Assembly: GCA_035582835.1 (NCBI GenBank)
Contig: JAYKAV010002766.1
Span: 2,254,234-2,318,233, forward strand
Length of the DNA: 64,000 bases
DNA from: Phoebastria nigripes
Lineage: Eukaryota; Chordata; Aves; Procellariiformes; Diomedeidae
Reading direction: 5' to 3'
The stretch's first letter is position 1; every line of letters begins with the position of its first letter. The position numbers and the translations under genes are program-made. The notes below the pieces were generated by a model. That model was not told the DNA's origin. It worked only from the letters and a program-made list of their open reading frames with translations, and did no database searches. This document shows positions 22,801-32,700 of the stretch, in pieces.

Positions 22801-24290
22801 AAGGAGCTTCCTTCCCTACCTGGATTCCCGGGGAGGGGATGTGGGAAATGATAGGACCAGTCCAAATTTCTCTGAGGTGTCGATGGGAGCTGGGCTCCTG
22901 GGGAAGAACCAGTTCATCTTTGGCTGGGGCAGAGAGCTGTGCTCACATACTTTTGTTTCCGTACCCCTACCGCCCTGCCTGCAGGTATTTTCGCTGCTGA
23001 CCCCCAAAAGCAGAGGTTGTTGCCTCGAGCCACTCGCACGCTCCTGGAAGAGCTGACACACACATTGATCTCCCTGGGAAGGAGCACTGGGACCTTTGTT
23101 ACAAAACCAGTTTTTCAGAGATTTCTGGCTTGGATGCAAATGCAACAAGTGGTCCCTGGGGTGGAGACGTGGCCCACACCAACAGCGAACGCTCCCCCAT
23201 AGCTGGGGGGCAAGGGGCCAGCTCTCATGTTGAGGACCTCAGCATGATCATGTCATTCTGTTAGCAAACGTGAAGGACGTTTGGCAGAGCGAAACGTGAG
23301 CACAGCTGGATATGCACATGGTCCTTAAACTGGGAGGCTAAAGAACAGGTAGTGGAGAGCCGCATTTGAGCGCCCTGTGTTTAGGTGACCCCCAGCAATT
23401 CCTCTGGCCATGCTGAACCAGTAATAGAACCAGGCAGCTGCTGGGACAGCATGTGTGCAGTACCCGGTGTGACAGTCCTTGGCCCTGCCTGGGACCTCGG
23501 GACAGCAGGTTAAAGTGAGTAATTGTTCATCATCACCACTGGTGGCTTAACCGCTGCCTCCTGCCCGTGGGGGGCCCATGGGTTTAGTTTGCCCTCATCA
23601 CCAGGNGGGTGAAAACGCTCTTAGCAAAGCTGTACAGAGGGGATGGGGCAGTGAGGGACTCGGACAGGTCTCAGGCATCTTGCAAGAACTGTTTGGGTGC
23701 TTGTGGAGTTCAGTGTGTTGCTGGGCAGGGCCAGAGGGCTGGGAAGGTGCTGCTTGTGCTCCCAACAGAGAGGGTGCCAGGGCGGAGGAGCTGCTGGGGG
23801 CTGCACAAAGCCCGGGGGAGTGGAATGGTCAGAGCTCGCCTGTGGCATGAACACACACAGCCCCCAAGAGCAGTCACAGCCACTCGCTCTTGTCTGCTGC
23901 GAGGTCCCTTGTCCCCTTCCTGGGTCCCTCTGGGCTGGGGGGGGTGAGAAGCCCCGACCCCCTGGCAGCCCCCCGGGCTGCCCCGGCCCCCTGCCCCAGC
24001 CCACCGCATTGCCACAAGCCCAGTTTGCCTGGAGTGTTCCGTGGCAGCAGGGCAGCTTTGCCTTTTGTTTTTCCTTCCCTTTGTCTGTCAGTGTTGCATG
24101 TTTCCTCCGCTCTGCCTTATTTTTGGGTGGAAACACGGCTTCCCTCCGAGCTGCTGCCGGGGAGCATCCTCCCGCTCGCCCCACGGTCCTGCGCGCAGGC
24201 CGGCTCGTGGCCCTTCCCGCCCGGATTTTGCAGAGTTTCACCTCTTTCCGATGAATAAAGACTCGGCATTATGTGGACTAGATGAGCAAG
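19801..24290. other. NCDN–TFAP2E intergenic, left part
   Basis: No gene recognised. ORFs of 60–200 codons occur but run in several overlapping frames and lack family motifs. A small GC-rich frame at 20583–20783 (66 codons, context GGAGGATGG) is the only one that stood out. AATAAA at 22588 follows a 100-codon frame that has no ATG at its proposed start. Confidence 0.5.
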
Positions 24291-24299
24291 GGACATTAA

Positions 24300-24690
24300 G
24301 AATGAACTGGAACATAACTGCAAAATACAGCATGTCCAATCCAATTTTTCCTAGCAAATGAAACGGATCTGGTGGAAAATAAATACAGAACTTTCAGGAG
24401 CAGCATCCTTGAACAGCATTTGAGGGGGGATGAAGAGATTTGAATAGATCATCCCTCCTCCCTCCCTTAAATGCCATCTTTAATAGAAATAAATTAGAAT
24501 AAATGATCAGCCCTTGCCTCCTAAAGACAGGTGGCAGGGTAATATTAAAAGAAATGAATAAAAATTCATTTAATGCGCATTGTTAATTAAACCTGGAAAT
24601 CAAAGAGGTCTGAGTTGTGGGAATTCAGAGGAAAAATGAAAATGAAGGGAGCTGTAGCTCGGGGCAGGAAGAGTGGAATTAAATTAAATG
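24300..24690. promoter_or_regulatory. AT-rich candidate regulatory block upstream of TFAP2E
   Basis: An AT-rich island sits abruptly inside GC-rich DNA. It holds several TAAT/ATTA cores, a GTTAATTAA motif near 24581–24589, and a small palindrome AAATGAAT…ATTCATTT (24552–24559 / 24564–24571). The composition resembles homeodomain-bound enhancers of developmental genes. Function is inferred from composition only. Confidence 0.3.
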
Positions 24691-24916
24691 CAATGTGGGA
24701 TTGTGTTTGTTAATGTCTATCACACATCACGGTGTATCACAGTTGGGGGTAAAGGGTTTGTTCTCTGCTCACACACAAATTACACGCCGCCACCAACGGA
24801 AACTCCTGCACAGCAACGGGCAGCCGGCTCCCAGCGGGTGGCACGGTGTGACCGTGGGGACCCCGCGGGGACACGCCCGCCCCGGAGCCCCGCCACGGCG
24901 CCCGTGGGCCGCGTGG

Positions 24917-25072
24917 GGCGTGTGCGAGTGCACGCGTGTGTCCGTGGGTGTCCGGGTGCCGCGAGTGTGTGGCAGGGTGCGAGTGTGTGTGCTGGTGTGC
25001 ATCCCCGTGCATCACTGCACCGGCGTGGGCGTGGGCGTGTGCAGCCGCCTGCGTGTGCGTGTTACCGGTGGG
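24917..25072. repeat. GTG/GCGTGT-rich low-complexity tract
   Basis: Degenerate GTGTG and GCGTGG runs over about 150 bp, with clustered CpG and alternating purine–pyrimidine. It is low complexity, not a clean tandem array. Confidence 0.55.
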
Positions 25073-25215
25073 GGGGTCAATGGCGATCACTCTGTGCCGC
25101 TGGCAGGGCCGCCGCCTTCCCCGAGCCCCGCGGGGCCGCCCCGTCCGCCCGGTTCGCCCCGCCGGTGCCCGGTGCCCGCTGCTGCGGGCCCGCCTCGCCC
25201 TGCCCCGGAGGGAGG

Positions 25216-25298
25216 GCCCAAATAGAGGGAGGGATGGAGAGGAGGAGGGAGGGATGGAGAGGAGGGAGGGATGGAGGAGGGAGGGGAGGGCCGGGGAG
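25216..25298. repeat. GAGGGAGGGATGGA minisatellite
   Basis: Imperfect tandem units of about 15–20 bp built from GAGGGAGGGATGGAGAG. Purines are all on the plus strand, so the tract could form triplex or G-rich structures. Confidence 0.7.
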
Positions 25299-25741
25299 GC
25301 AGGCACGCTGCCTGTCGTTGCTCCCCGGTTTCCCCTGGCTCTGTCTCTCCCGGCGCCCGCCCTCCCGCCCGTCCCCTCGGGCAGGGAGCCAGGCCCGGTG
25401 CACCCCCAGACACTTCTCTCTCTCCCCAGGCCCGGGCTGGGGCTCCCCGCTCCCCGTCGGGGAGGAGGGGGAAGCGCCCCGGGGGGAGCCCCGGGCTCTC
25501 CCGGCAGGACCGGCCCCGGGACCCGCTCCGGCCGCCGTCGGGCGGAGGTTGCAGCTGCCGCCGGGCCCCTCGCTGTGCTCACGGCCGGGGCACCCGCTCC
25601 CTGCTCGGGCTAATAAAGTCAAACCGTAGAGCATCGCCGCGGTCCCGCAGCCCGCCCGCACCCCCGGGCATTCCCGGCCCTCGGGGCTCGGCCCCCGGTC
25701 CGGCCCGGGGCGCTCCCCGACAGGGCTCTCAGGTGGCGCGG

Positions 25742-25791
25742 CCCGGGGCGGGGGGAGCCGGGGGTGGCACCGGGGTGGGGGGGGGTGCGGC
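25742..25791 (+). other. G-run cluster (G-quadruplex potential) at gap edge
   Basis: Several runs of four to nine G with short loops, ending 20 bp before the N run, upstream of TFAP2E exon 2. Confidence 0.65.
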
Positions 25792-25811
25792 ACCGTGCGA
25801 CACAGGAGCGG

Positions 25812-26308
25812 NNNNNNNNNNNNNNNNNNNNNNNNNNNNNNNNNNNNNNNNNNNNNNNNNNNNNNNNNNNNNNNNNNNNNNNNNNNNNNNNNNNNNNNNN
25901 NNNNNNNNNNNNNNNNNNNNNNNNNNNNNNNNNNNNNNNNNNNNNNNNNNNNNNNNNNNNNNNNNNNNNNNNNNNNNNNNNNNNNNNNNNNNNNNNNNNN
26001 NNNNNNNNNNNNNNNNNNNNNNNNNNNNNNNNNNNNNNNNNNNNNNNNNNNNNNNNNNNNNNNNNNNNNNNNNNNNNNNNNNNNNNNNNNNNNNNNNNNN
26101 NNNNNNNNNNNNNNNNNNNNNNNNNNNNNNNNNNNNNNNNNNNNNNNNNNNNNNNNNNNNNNNNNNNNNNNNNNNNNNNNNNNNNNNNNNNNNNNNNNNN
26201 NNNNNNNNNNNNNNNNNNNNNNNNNNNNNNNNNNNNNNNNNNNNNNNNNNNNNNNNNNNNNNNNNNNNNNNNNNNNNNNNNNNNNNNNNNNNNNNNNNNN
26301 NNNNNNNN
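25812..26308. other. assembly gap, 497 Ns
   Basis: A run of Ns sits between a G-run cluster (25742–25791) and TFAP2E exon 2. The short first coding exon of TFAP2E probably lies here, since no match to the conserved AP-2 start peptide was seen in the readable flank. Confidence 0.95.
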
Positions 26309-26321
26309 TCCGCCGCCGCAG

Positions 26322-26768
26322 GACCGCGCCGAGGGGCTGCCCGGGGCGCCGGCCGGGGCCCGCCTGCCGCAGCTGCCCGCGCTCAACCAGGCGCCCTACG
26401 GCTCCGCGCCGCCGCTCTGCCACACGCCCGCCGCCGACTTCCAGCCGCCCTACTTCCCCCCGCCGTACCCGCAGCCGCCGCTGCCCTACCCGCAGGGCCA
26501 GGAGCCCGGCTACCCGCACCTGGGGGACCCGTACGCGGCGCTCAGCCCGCTGCACCAGCACCAGCAGCCCGCCTGGCCCCCGCAGCGCGGCCGGCAGGAC
26601 GACGCGGGGCTGCTCTCGCAGACCCACCGCGCCCTGGGGCTCGACCCCCGCCGCGAGTACCCCGCCGTGCCCCGCCTGCTCCACGGGCTGCCCGACGGCG
26701 GACACGGCCTCGCCGACGGCCCGCTGGGCCTCCACGGCCTCGGCCACCACGGCATCGAGGACATCCAG
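26322..26768 (+). CDS. TFAP2E: TFAP2E exon 2: transactivation domain
   Basis: The acceptor CCGCCGCAG borders the gap; the donor is ATCCAG|GTACCG. It gives 149 codons, phase 0 at both ends. It has PPLCHTPA, then [17 protein letters not shown] with the PPPY motif, a His/Gln patch (LHQHQQP), then the epsilon-like [20 protein letters not shown]. The start is chosen because human exon 2 also begins with Asp-Arg after the splice. Confidence 0.9.
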
Positions 26769-29700
26769 GTACCGAGGGACGGAGGGAGGCCGGGGGGGTG
26801 CCCGCGGGGGCGGGGGCGGCACGGCGGGGACCGATCCCGCCGCCGCCTGTGCGGCCGGGGGGTCCCCCGGCCGGGACGGGTCGGGCCCCGCGGCGTCCGT
26901 ACCCCCGGGCAAGGAGGGCCGCGGGGGCGGGAGCCCCGTTACCGGGACTCCTCTGTGCCCGAACGATCCCTCCTGGCCGGCGGCAGCGGATGGACCGGGC
27001 CCCCGCCGCTCTGTCCCCAGGGCCCGAGCGGCCGGTGCCCATCCGCACCGGGAGCCGCCGGCTGACGGCTCTTGCTTCGGTGCTTTCAGGCCGTGGACGA
27101 CGGCGGGATGAACCTGCTCGATCAGTCCGTGATCAAGAAAGGTAAGAGCGCGGCGGCACCGCGGGACGCGGCACCGGGCCGGGCTCCGCGCCCCGCTCCT
27201 GCCCTCGGGGCTCCCCCGCGTCGCGTTTCCCCCCGCGACAGCCGTTCCGCGGGGCCGCTCCCCTCCCGTCGGGAAGGGCTCGCTGCTGTCCCCGGCGAGG
27301 CTGAAACGAAAGCGGCGGGTCCCGGCGGCCCAGCGCGTCCGTCCGCCCCCGGCCCGCTGGGGTCCCTCGGGCCATACCGAGGCCGCCGCTCCTTCCCGGT
27401 ACCGGGGACCGAGGGGCCCGGACGGGCGGGCCCGGCTATCGCGGAGCCCCGGGGGCCCGCCCCGCCGGCGGCCGCGGACGGTTTGCGTGGGAAGACCCGG
27501 GGATGCCCCGGCGGGGCTCGGCGGCAGGTCCCGGCGCTCCCGGTGCCGCCGCCCCGGGCCGGAGCCCTGCGCCCGGCGGCGGGGGAGGCAGCCCGGGCCG
27601 CGCACCGCTCCGCACCGCCTCGGGCGGGGAAAGCGCTGGGCCACGGCGGAGCGGGCCCGTTCGTCGGGGCTCGTACCGGGGAGAAGGACGCGTTTAACGG
27701 GGGCGAGGGAGTGGCGCGGCCGTAGGAACCGGTGCTGCCCGTCCGTGCGGCCGGGGAGCATCCCGCAGACCCCCGGGCGGCCGTCCCCGTCCCGCCGCCG
27801 CGGCTCGCTCCCCGCCTCGGCAGCAACCCGGGCCTGCGGGGACTCCTTGTCTGCGGCTCCAGAAACGGGGCTTTGTCCCGGGACCGGCGGGGAGACCAGC
27901 CGCTGCCTCCCGGGGCCTCAGCGGGGACGCGGGGCTGCGGGCAGGGGCCCCGCACGGCCCCCGGTGTCTCTCGCCGCCTCTCCTAATTTACTGCCGATTC
28001 TCCCCGACCTGCTAAGCAGCCCCTCCGCTTCCAAACAAAGCCCCGTGGTTAAAACAGCTCAACTCCGTAAAATATTTTTCTAACAAAAACTTCACCGGGG
28101 CATTGCTGGGAGCAGGGGGGACGTGAGCGATTTATGCGGCTGCTCGGGGCGGTAACTCGTATGCAACATTCAAGCGCTGCTCTTGGCTTCTCCCCGCGAT
28201 TTTTTACAAAAATATGTAGATGGAAAGGACGTGTTTAACTGCTGCTCCGTGGTACGGTCTCCAACACAGGCGGGCAAACGAAACCGCACCGCCCGTGCCG
28301 GCTCGGCGGAGGGTTAACGGGGCAGGCCCGGTGCCCGCAGCCCAGCGGGGCGCGGGCTTGCTGGGTGAAACGCCGAGCGCCCCGGGGGCAGGGGGGCTGG
28401 CTGCGGCCGGCCCGGGCCCGGGCAAAACGCCGCTGGAACCGGGAGGGTTTAGGTCATTAGCAGCGTCCGGGGCTGCAGCGAGCTCCGGGCCCGGGCCCGG
28501 GCCCGTACCGGCCCGCCGCGGCTCGGGGGACCTTTCCCACTTCCCGGCCGCAGCCGAGCGCCCGGTAACTGCCCAGCCCCGGCAATCCGGGAAAAATATC
28601 CCGATCGTGCGGCTCTTCCCCCGCCGACATCGGCGGTGGCGGTCGTTACACGGGGGAGCAGCGTTCNCGGTGCGTTACAGCCCCCTTTCCGTGAAAATTG
28701 TTATTCTAAGAACACAGCTTCATTACACGCGGCATTTCTGTGGAGCATTAATGACCGTAATTATTTTAGCTTTAATTAGAACACGAGAGGCATTTCATTA
28801 AATATCCTTGCATGAGAAATGGTTGCAACAAGCTGCGGGTGCACTCCGGTTAGGCGGGAGCGCTGGCCGTGCGTTCGCTGTTCAGGGTGTGCCAGCAGCA
28901 CTCGAGGTACCTCCGTAAAACACTCTGCGATGAGAATATTGGTCTGGAAGTTCGGTTGAAGTTACAGTGGTTTGGTTTTTNCCCCCCCTCCTTTTTTCAA
29001 AACACGCCATTGCTTAGAAATTTTCGCCTCTCGTCGGGAGGATTTGTTGTTGTTTAGTGCCAGATTTGTGCCTTCAGATCCTCTCGTCTCTCTTTCAAAA
29101 AAAAAAAAAAAAGAAAAAAAAGAAAAGAACCAAATAATCCTGGCTGAAAATCGGGGCCCGTGGGTGCAGGCCGCCTGTGCCTGCGAACACTTGCTCTTCC
29201 CACTCCGGTTTTTCCCTGCTGTGTTTGGAATAAGGGTGCAAAGTCTGTTTTGGAAAATAATCGGATTCCGACGGCAGCCGTGAGGGCGATGCTGCCGGGG
29301 TGTCCCCGTCGCTGCTCGGGAGCTCAAAGCCCCGAGTTTGCTGGAGCAGCCTGAGAAATCGATAAATCCAAAGCAAAGTGTGTGTTTGTGGGGGGACGCG
29401 GCGCGGCCCCCCCGAAGCGGCCAGCAGCGATCCCGGGAGCGGCGGCACGGCCGGGACGGAGGCGCCGGGGGGGTTTCTTGTAGCGGAGCCGGAGCCCGGG
29501 ACCCCCGGCCCCGCTCCGGGCGGCGGCAGCACCGGGGGCCGCCCGGGGCCGCGGCTCCGTCCCTGGAACAGGCGCGGCGGCTGCGCCGCGGGGCCGCATC
29601 CTGCACCGCTGCCCGGGGCTCGGGCCGGGCTCCGGCGGCGTCCGGGTCCCCGTTCGCCCGTATTTCGATGGCCGNGCTCCCCCTTCTCTGCGGGGCGGCC

Positions 29701-32700
29701 CTGGAAGCGATGCCCCAAATCGAGGGATTTGAGCTCAAATGTTAGGGAATTATGGAAGCTGCAGCCGGGGGAGGGGGTCCCCGGTCCCGCCGCAGCCCGG
29801 GCGGGCGGTCACCCCCGGGGACCGGGACGGGCCCCGGGCAGCAGCCGGGAGCGGCGGCTGATGGTGTGCGGGTCCCCGAATAACCGGGCGGTTTGCTCCG
29901 CGTTGGGGGAAGCTGCCGGGCGGTAGCGGCAAACGCCGCTGCCCTCCGCTCGAACCGGGCGAATTAATTACTTTGCAGCCTGATTTCTTTAAAATTTTTA
30001 ATATGTAATACGGGGTCGGTTCTACTTCGCTGGCTCTGTCTGCTTTGAGCTGACTCCCGGAGCCACAACGGGGCCGAGAGCTGAGCCCAAGGCGAAGCCC
30101 CGGACCCCGCGGCCGGAATGAATTACACCCTCGGAAAAAAAATTTAAAATAGCGGAGACAAATCCCGAGCGGTTTCCAGGCAGGCAGTGAGGGCGAGGAG
30201 GTTGTGCAGATGGACAACGGGGTTTCTCGGTGCGCCTCTCTCCGTGAGGAGTGAGGGTAGACGTTAAAAAGCACAGTTTTGTCATAAATCGCGCCGAGAT
30301 CTCAAATACCGCAGCGGGGATGATTAATCCTTGAATTCCTGACGGTATGGCCCTCGGACAGAAACCTGATATAAATCTGTGCATGTGAAAACAGATAAAT
30401 CTCTCCTTAATTAGTTGCCGAGATACTGTTGTCCTGGTTCAACAAAATATTAATCACCTGCCCCAAATCCCTAAAGCCACCTTTTTAACTCCTGTGCTTG
30501 CAGGGGCTTTTCATTCGAGCAGGGACCCCCAGTCAAAAATCGCACGAAACGGGGGGAAGCGCCTGCAGCCCCCGGCGGTGCCCCCGCAGCCTCTCACCTC
30601 CCGCGTCCCCGGGGGGCTGCGGGGCCCGTCCCCACCGCGGGGGGCTGCGCTTGCAGATGTCCCCCACGCACGAACCAGCGCGGGGGTTGCGCTGCCCGGC
30701 GCTGCGGGAAGGAACCGCCCGGAGCCCCGGAGCGCGATGCCAGAGTATCCCTGGCCGCGTGTTTGCTTTTTCTCCCTTTCCTTCTNAAATAAACTTCAAC
30801 GGTTTTAGCAGTTAATACCATTACAGGGGATTTTTTTGGAGATCTGAGGGATGCGGCGCCCTGATACACCCCGGGTGTGTTTTCCCGAGCCTGCAGCTCT
30901 CCGGCCCCTTTTGCCGCAGGTGGCCTCGAATTTAGCAAGCGGCGGAGGGAGAGGAGAAGGGGGGATATGGCCTCGGCAAGGGCTCGGGGGGCGGCCCCGG
31001 GCCCCCGTCCCGCAGCCCCGGCCGCATCGCCGGGCGGGGGGAGCCGGGTCCCGCCGGCGGGGTCAGCGCCGGGAGGCAGATCCGGGCTGAAAACAGGCGT
31101 TCAAAACTCAAATTTCCACGATCGCTCCCGGGACTGGCTCCGGTTCGTTATTCCCGTGGGCAGGCCGGAGGTGTCGGGCGCAGCCGTGGGTGATGCGCGG
31201 GTCCCGGGGGGAGCCCGATGCGGGGTGGGGGGGGTCCGGTTCGGCCGCGGGGATGCTGTGTGCGACGGGGGTAGAGCTGGGATTTCACTTCGAGCACGGA
31301 AAGCTGTGAATAGCACTGAAAAACGGAAGATGAGCTTTCCCCCGTAAATAAGGGGATATATTTAGTTTGGGAATTAAACGGATAAAATCTTGGATAGGGC
31401 AGCAGAGCTTTTATGAATATCTTTTGTATACATATTTGTTCGTTCTCCCTCTTTTTCAAAAGTATTTCAGAAATGGTTTTGTGTGTCTTTTTTTTGTTGT
31501 TGTTTTATTTGCTGGGGTTTTTTTCTTTTTTTCCTCCCAAGCATTTCCATAAGACCAGGAAGATATTTGACTTGAAAACAGTAAAATTAACTCTGAAAAA
31601 GTTTAGACTGGGGCTCTGGCTGCTTTAGGCTACAGCAGCTGCATTTTCTGCTCTGTTCACCTGCTGCCCTGGTGTTTCGATGCCCGGGACAGCTGCTCAC
31701 GTCCGGACGTGAAACCCCCCCAAACAAACGGCTGGAGACCCAGCGAGCCCCGAGCAGGCGTTGCTCCTGGTGCGGGTCCTTCCCTCGGCTGGGCAAGGAG
31801 AGGGTGATTTTCTGTTTATGAAATCAAGCATTACGCCATCGCACTCGGTAGCAAAAAATCCTGCAGCTTGGCCATAAAATAAGGAGGGGTTTTATTGCTT
31901 TGACATGCTTTCAGGATCAGCGGAAAGCTTCTGATAGAGCCTTTTTATTACAGAGAAAAATACAAATCTCTTTCCCTGGCACCTGGAGCCTGGGGGCACG
32001 CTGGGGTGCAGGAGCAGCCCGGGGTCCTGCCGGCGGTGGGCCGGGGCGAGACGGGGCCCTGCAAGCAGCGGGAGCGGGGAGAGCCGNAGGGGCCTGCGCA
32101 CCCCGCTTGCGGGCAAGTGTTTTGGCTGCAGCATTTTACAACCTGGAGTACAGACGGAGCAGGGTGTAGCCAGCGTGGGCTCGCGCCGGCACTCAGGCAT
32201 GCATGGTGCACAGGCGTCGCATGGCTGCTGGGGACTGAACTCCCCTGGCTTCACATTGGGGCAGCAGGAATCGGCCCCAGCACTCTCCTTCGCGTTTGTG
32301 ACTTTAAATTTCCATCCGAGGCTTTTCAGCTGCTCCGGAGTGGCAGCGCTAGCGTTTCTGCTCAGGAATGTGGACCTGTTTGGCTGGATGCTGGACAGAC
32401 AGACGGAAAGCTGTGCCTCAGAGTGCTGCGAGCCCACATTTAGAAATATTGCAAGAAGTAGCTGTCACTACTAAAGAATGCAGCAGAGGAGGGAGATTAA
32501 GACCGAGATCCTTAGATCCACTCGCCACCGCATGCAGGCTCCAGGTTTTGGTGCAAAATCTCCCCGTGGGCTTTGCGTGGGGGCTGCCGGTGGGACCGAG
32601 GTGCCAGCATGGCGGCAGCGGTGCCATTTCTCCTTCATTTCAGCACGGAGAGGGATTGAGCTGTAAGAAATGCCGCATGAAGCCAGATGTGGCAGGAGAA

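Larger units (their letters stand above)
24840..28010. other. CpG island over TFAP2E 5' region, interrupted by the gap
   Basis: GC- and CpG-dense sequence flanks both sides of the N run and covers exons 2 and 3. Further CpG-rich patches follow to about 31.3 kb (28.3–28.7, 29.4–29.9, 30.5–31.3). Long open frames on both strands here are GC artefacts. Broad islands of this kind are typical of developmental transcription-factor loci. Confidence 0.7.

Noticed and set aside
23621..24254. About 200-codon frames on both strands upstream of TFAP2E
   Set aside because: Overlapping frames of Pro/Ala/Gly/Arg-rich low complexity without recognisable domains.
25077..27761. 894-codon minus-strand open frame, and 400–600-codon plus frames, through the gap
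   Set aside because: They are kept open by Ns and extreme GC content, run antisense to or out of frame with TFAP2E exons, and show no family motifs.
28962..29926. 180–258-codon open frames on both strands in TFAP2E intron 3
   Set aside because: GC-rich CpG-island DNA yields overlapping open frames in several phases; no motif, no splice context, and a poly-A tract lies inside.
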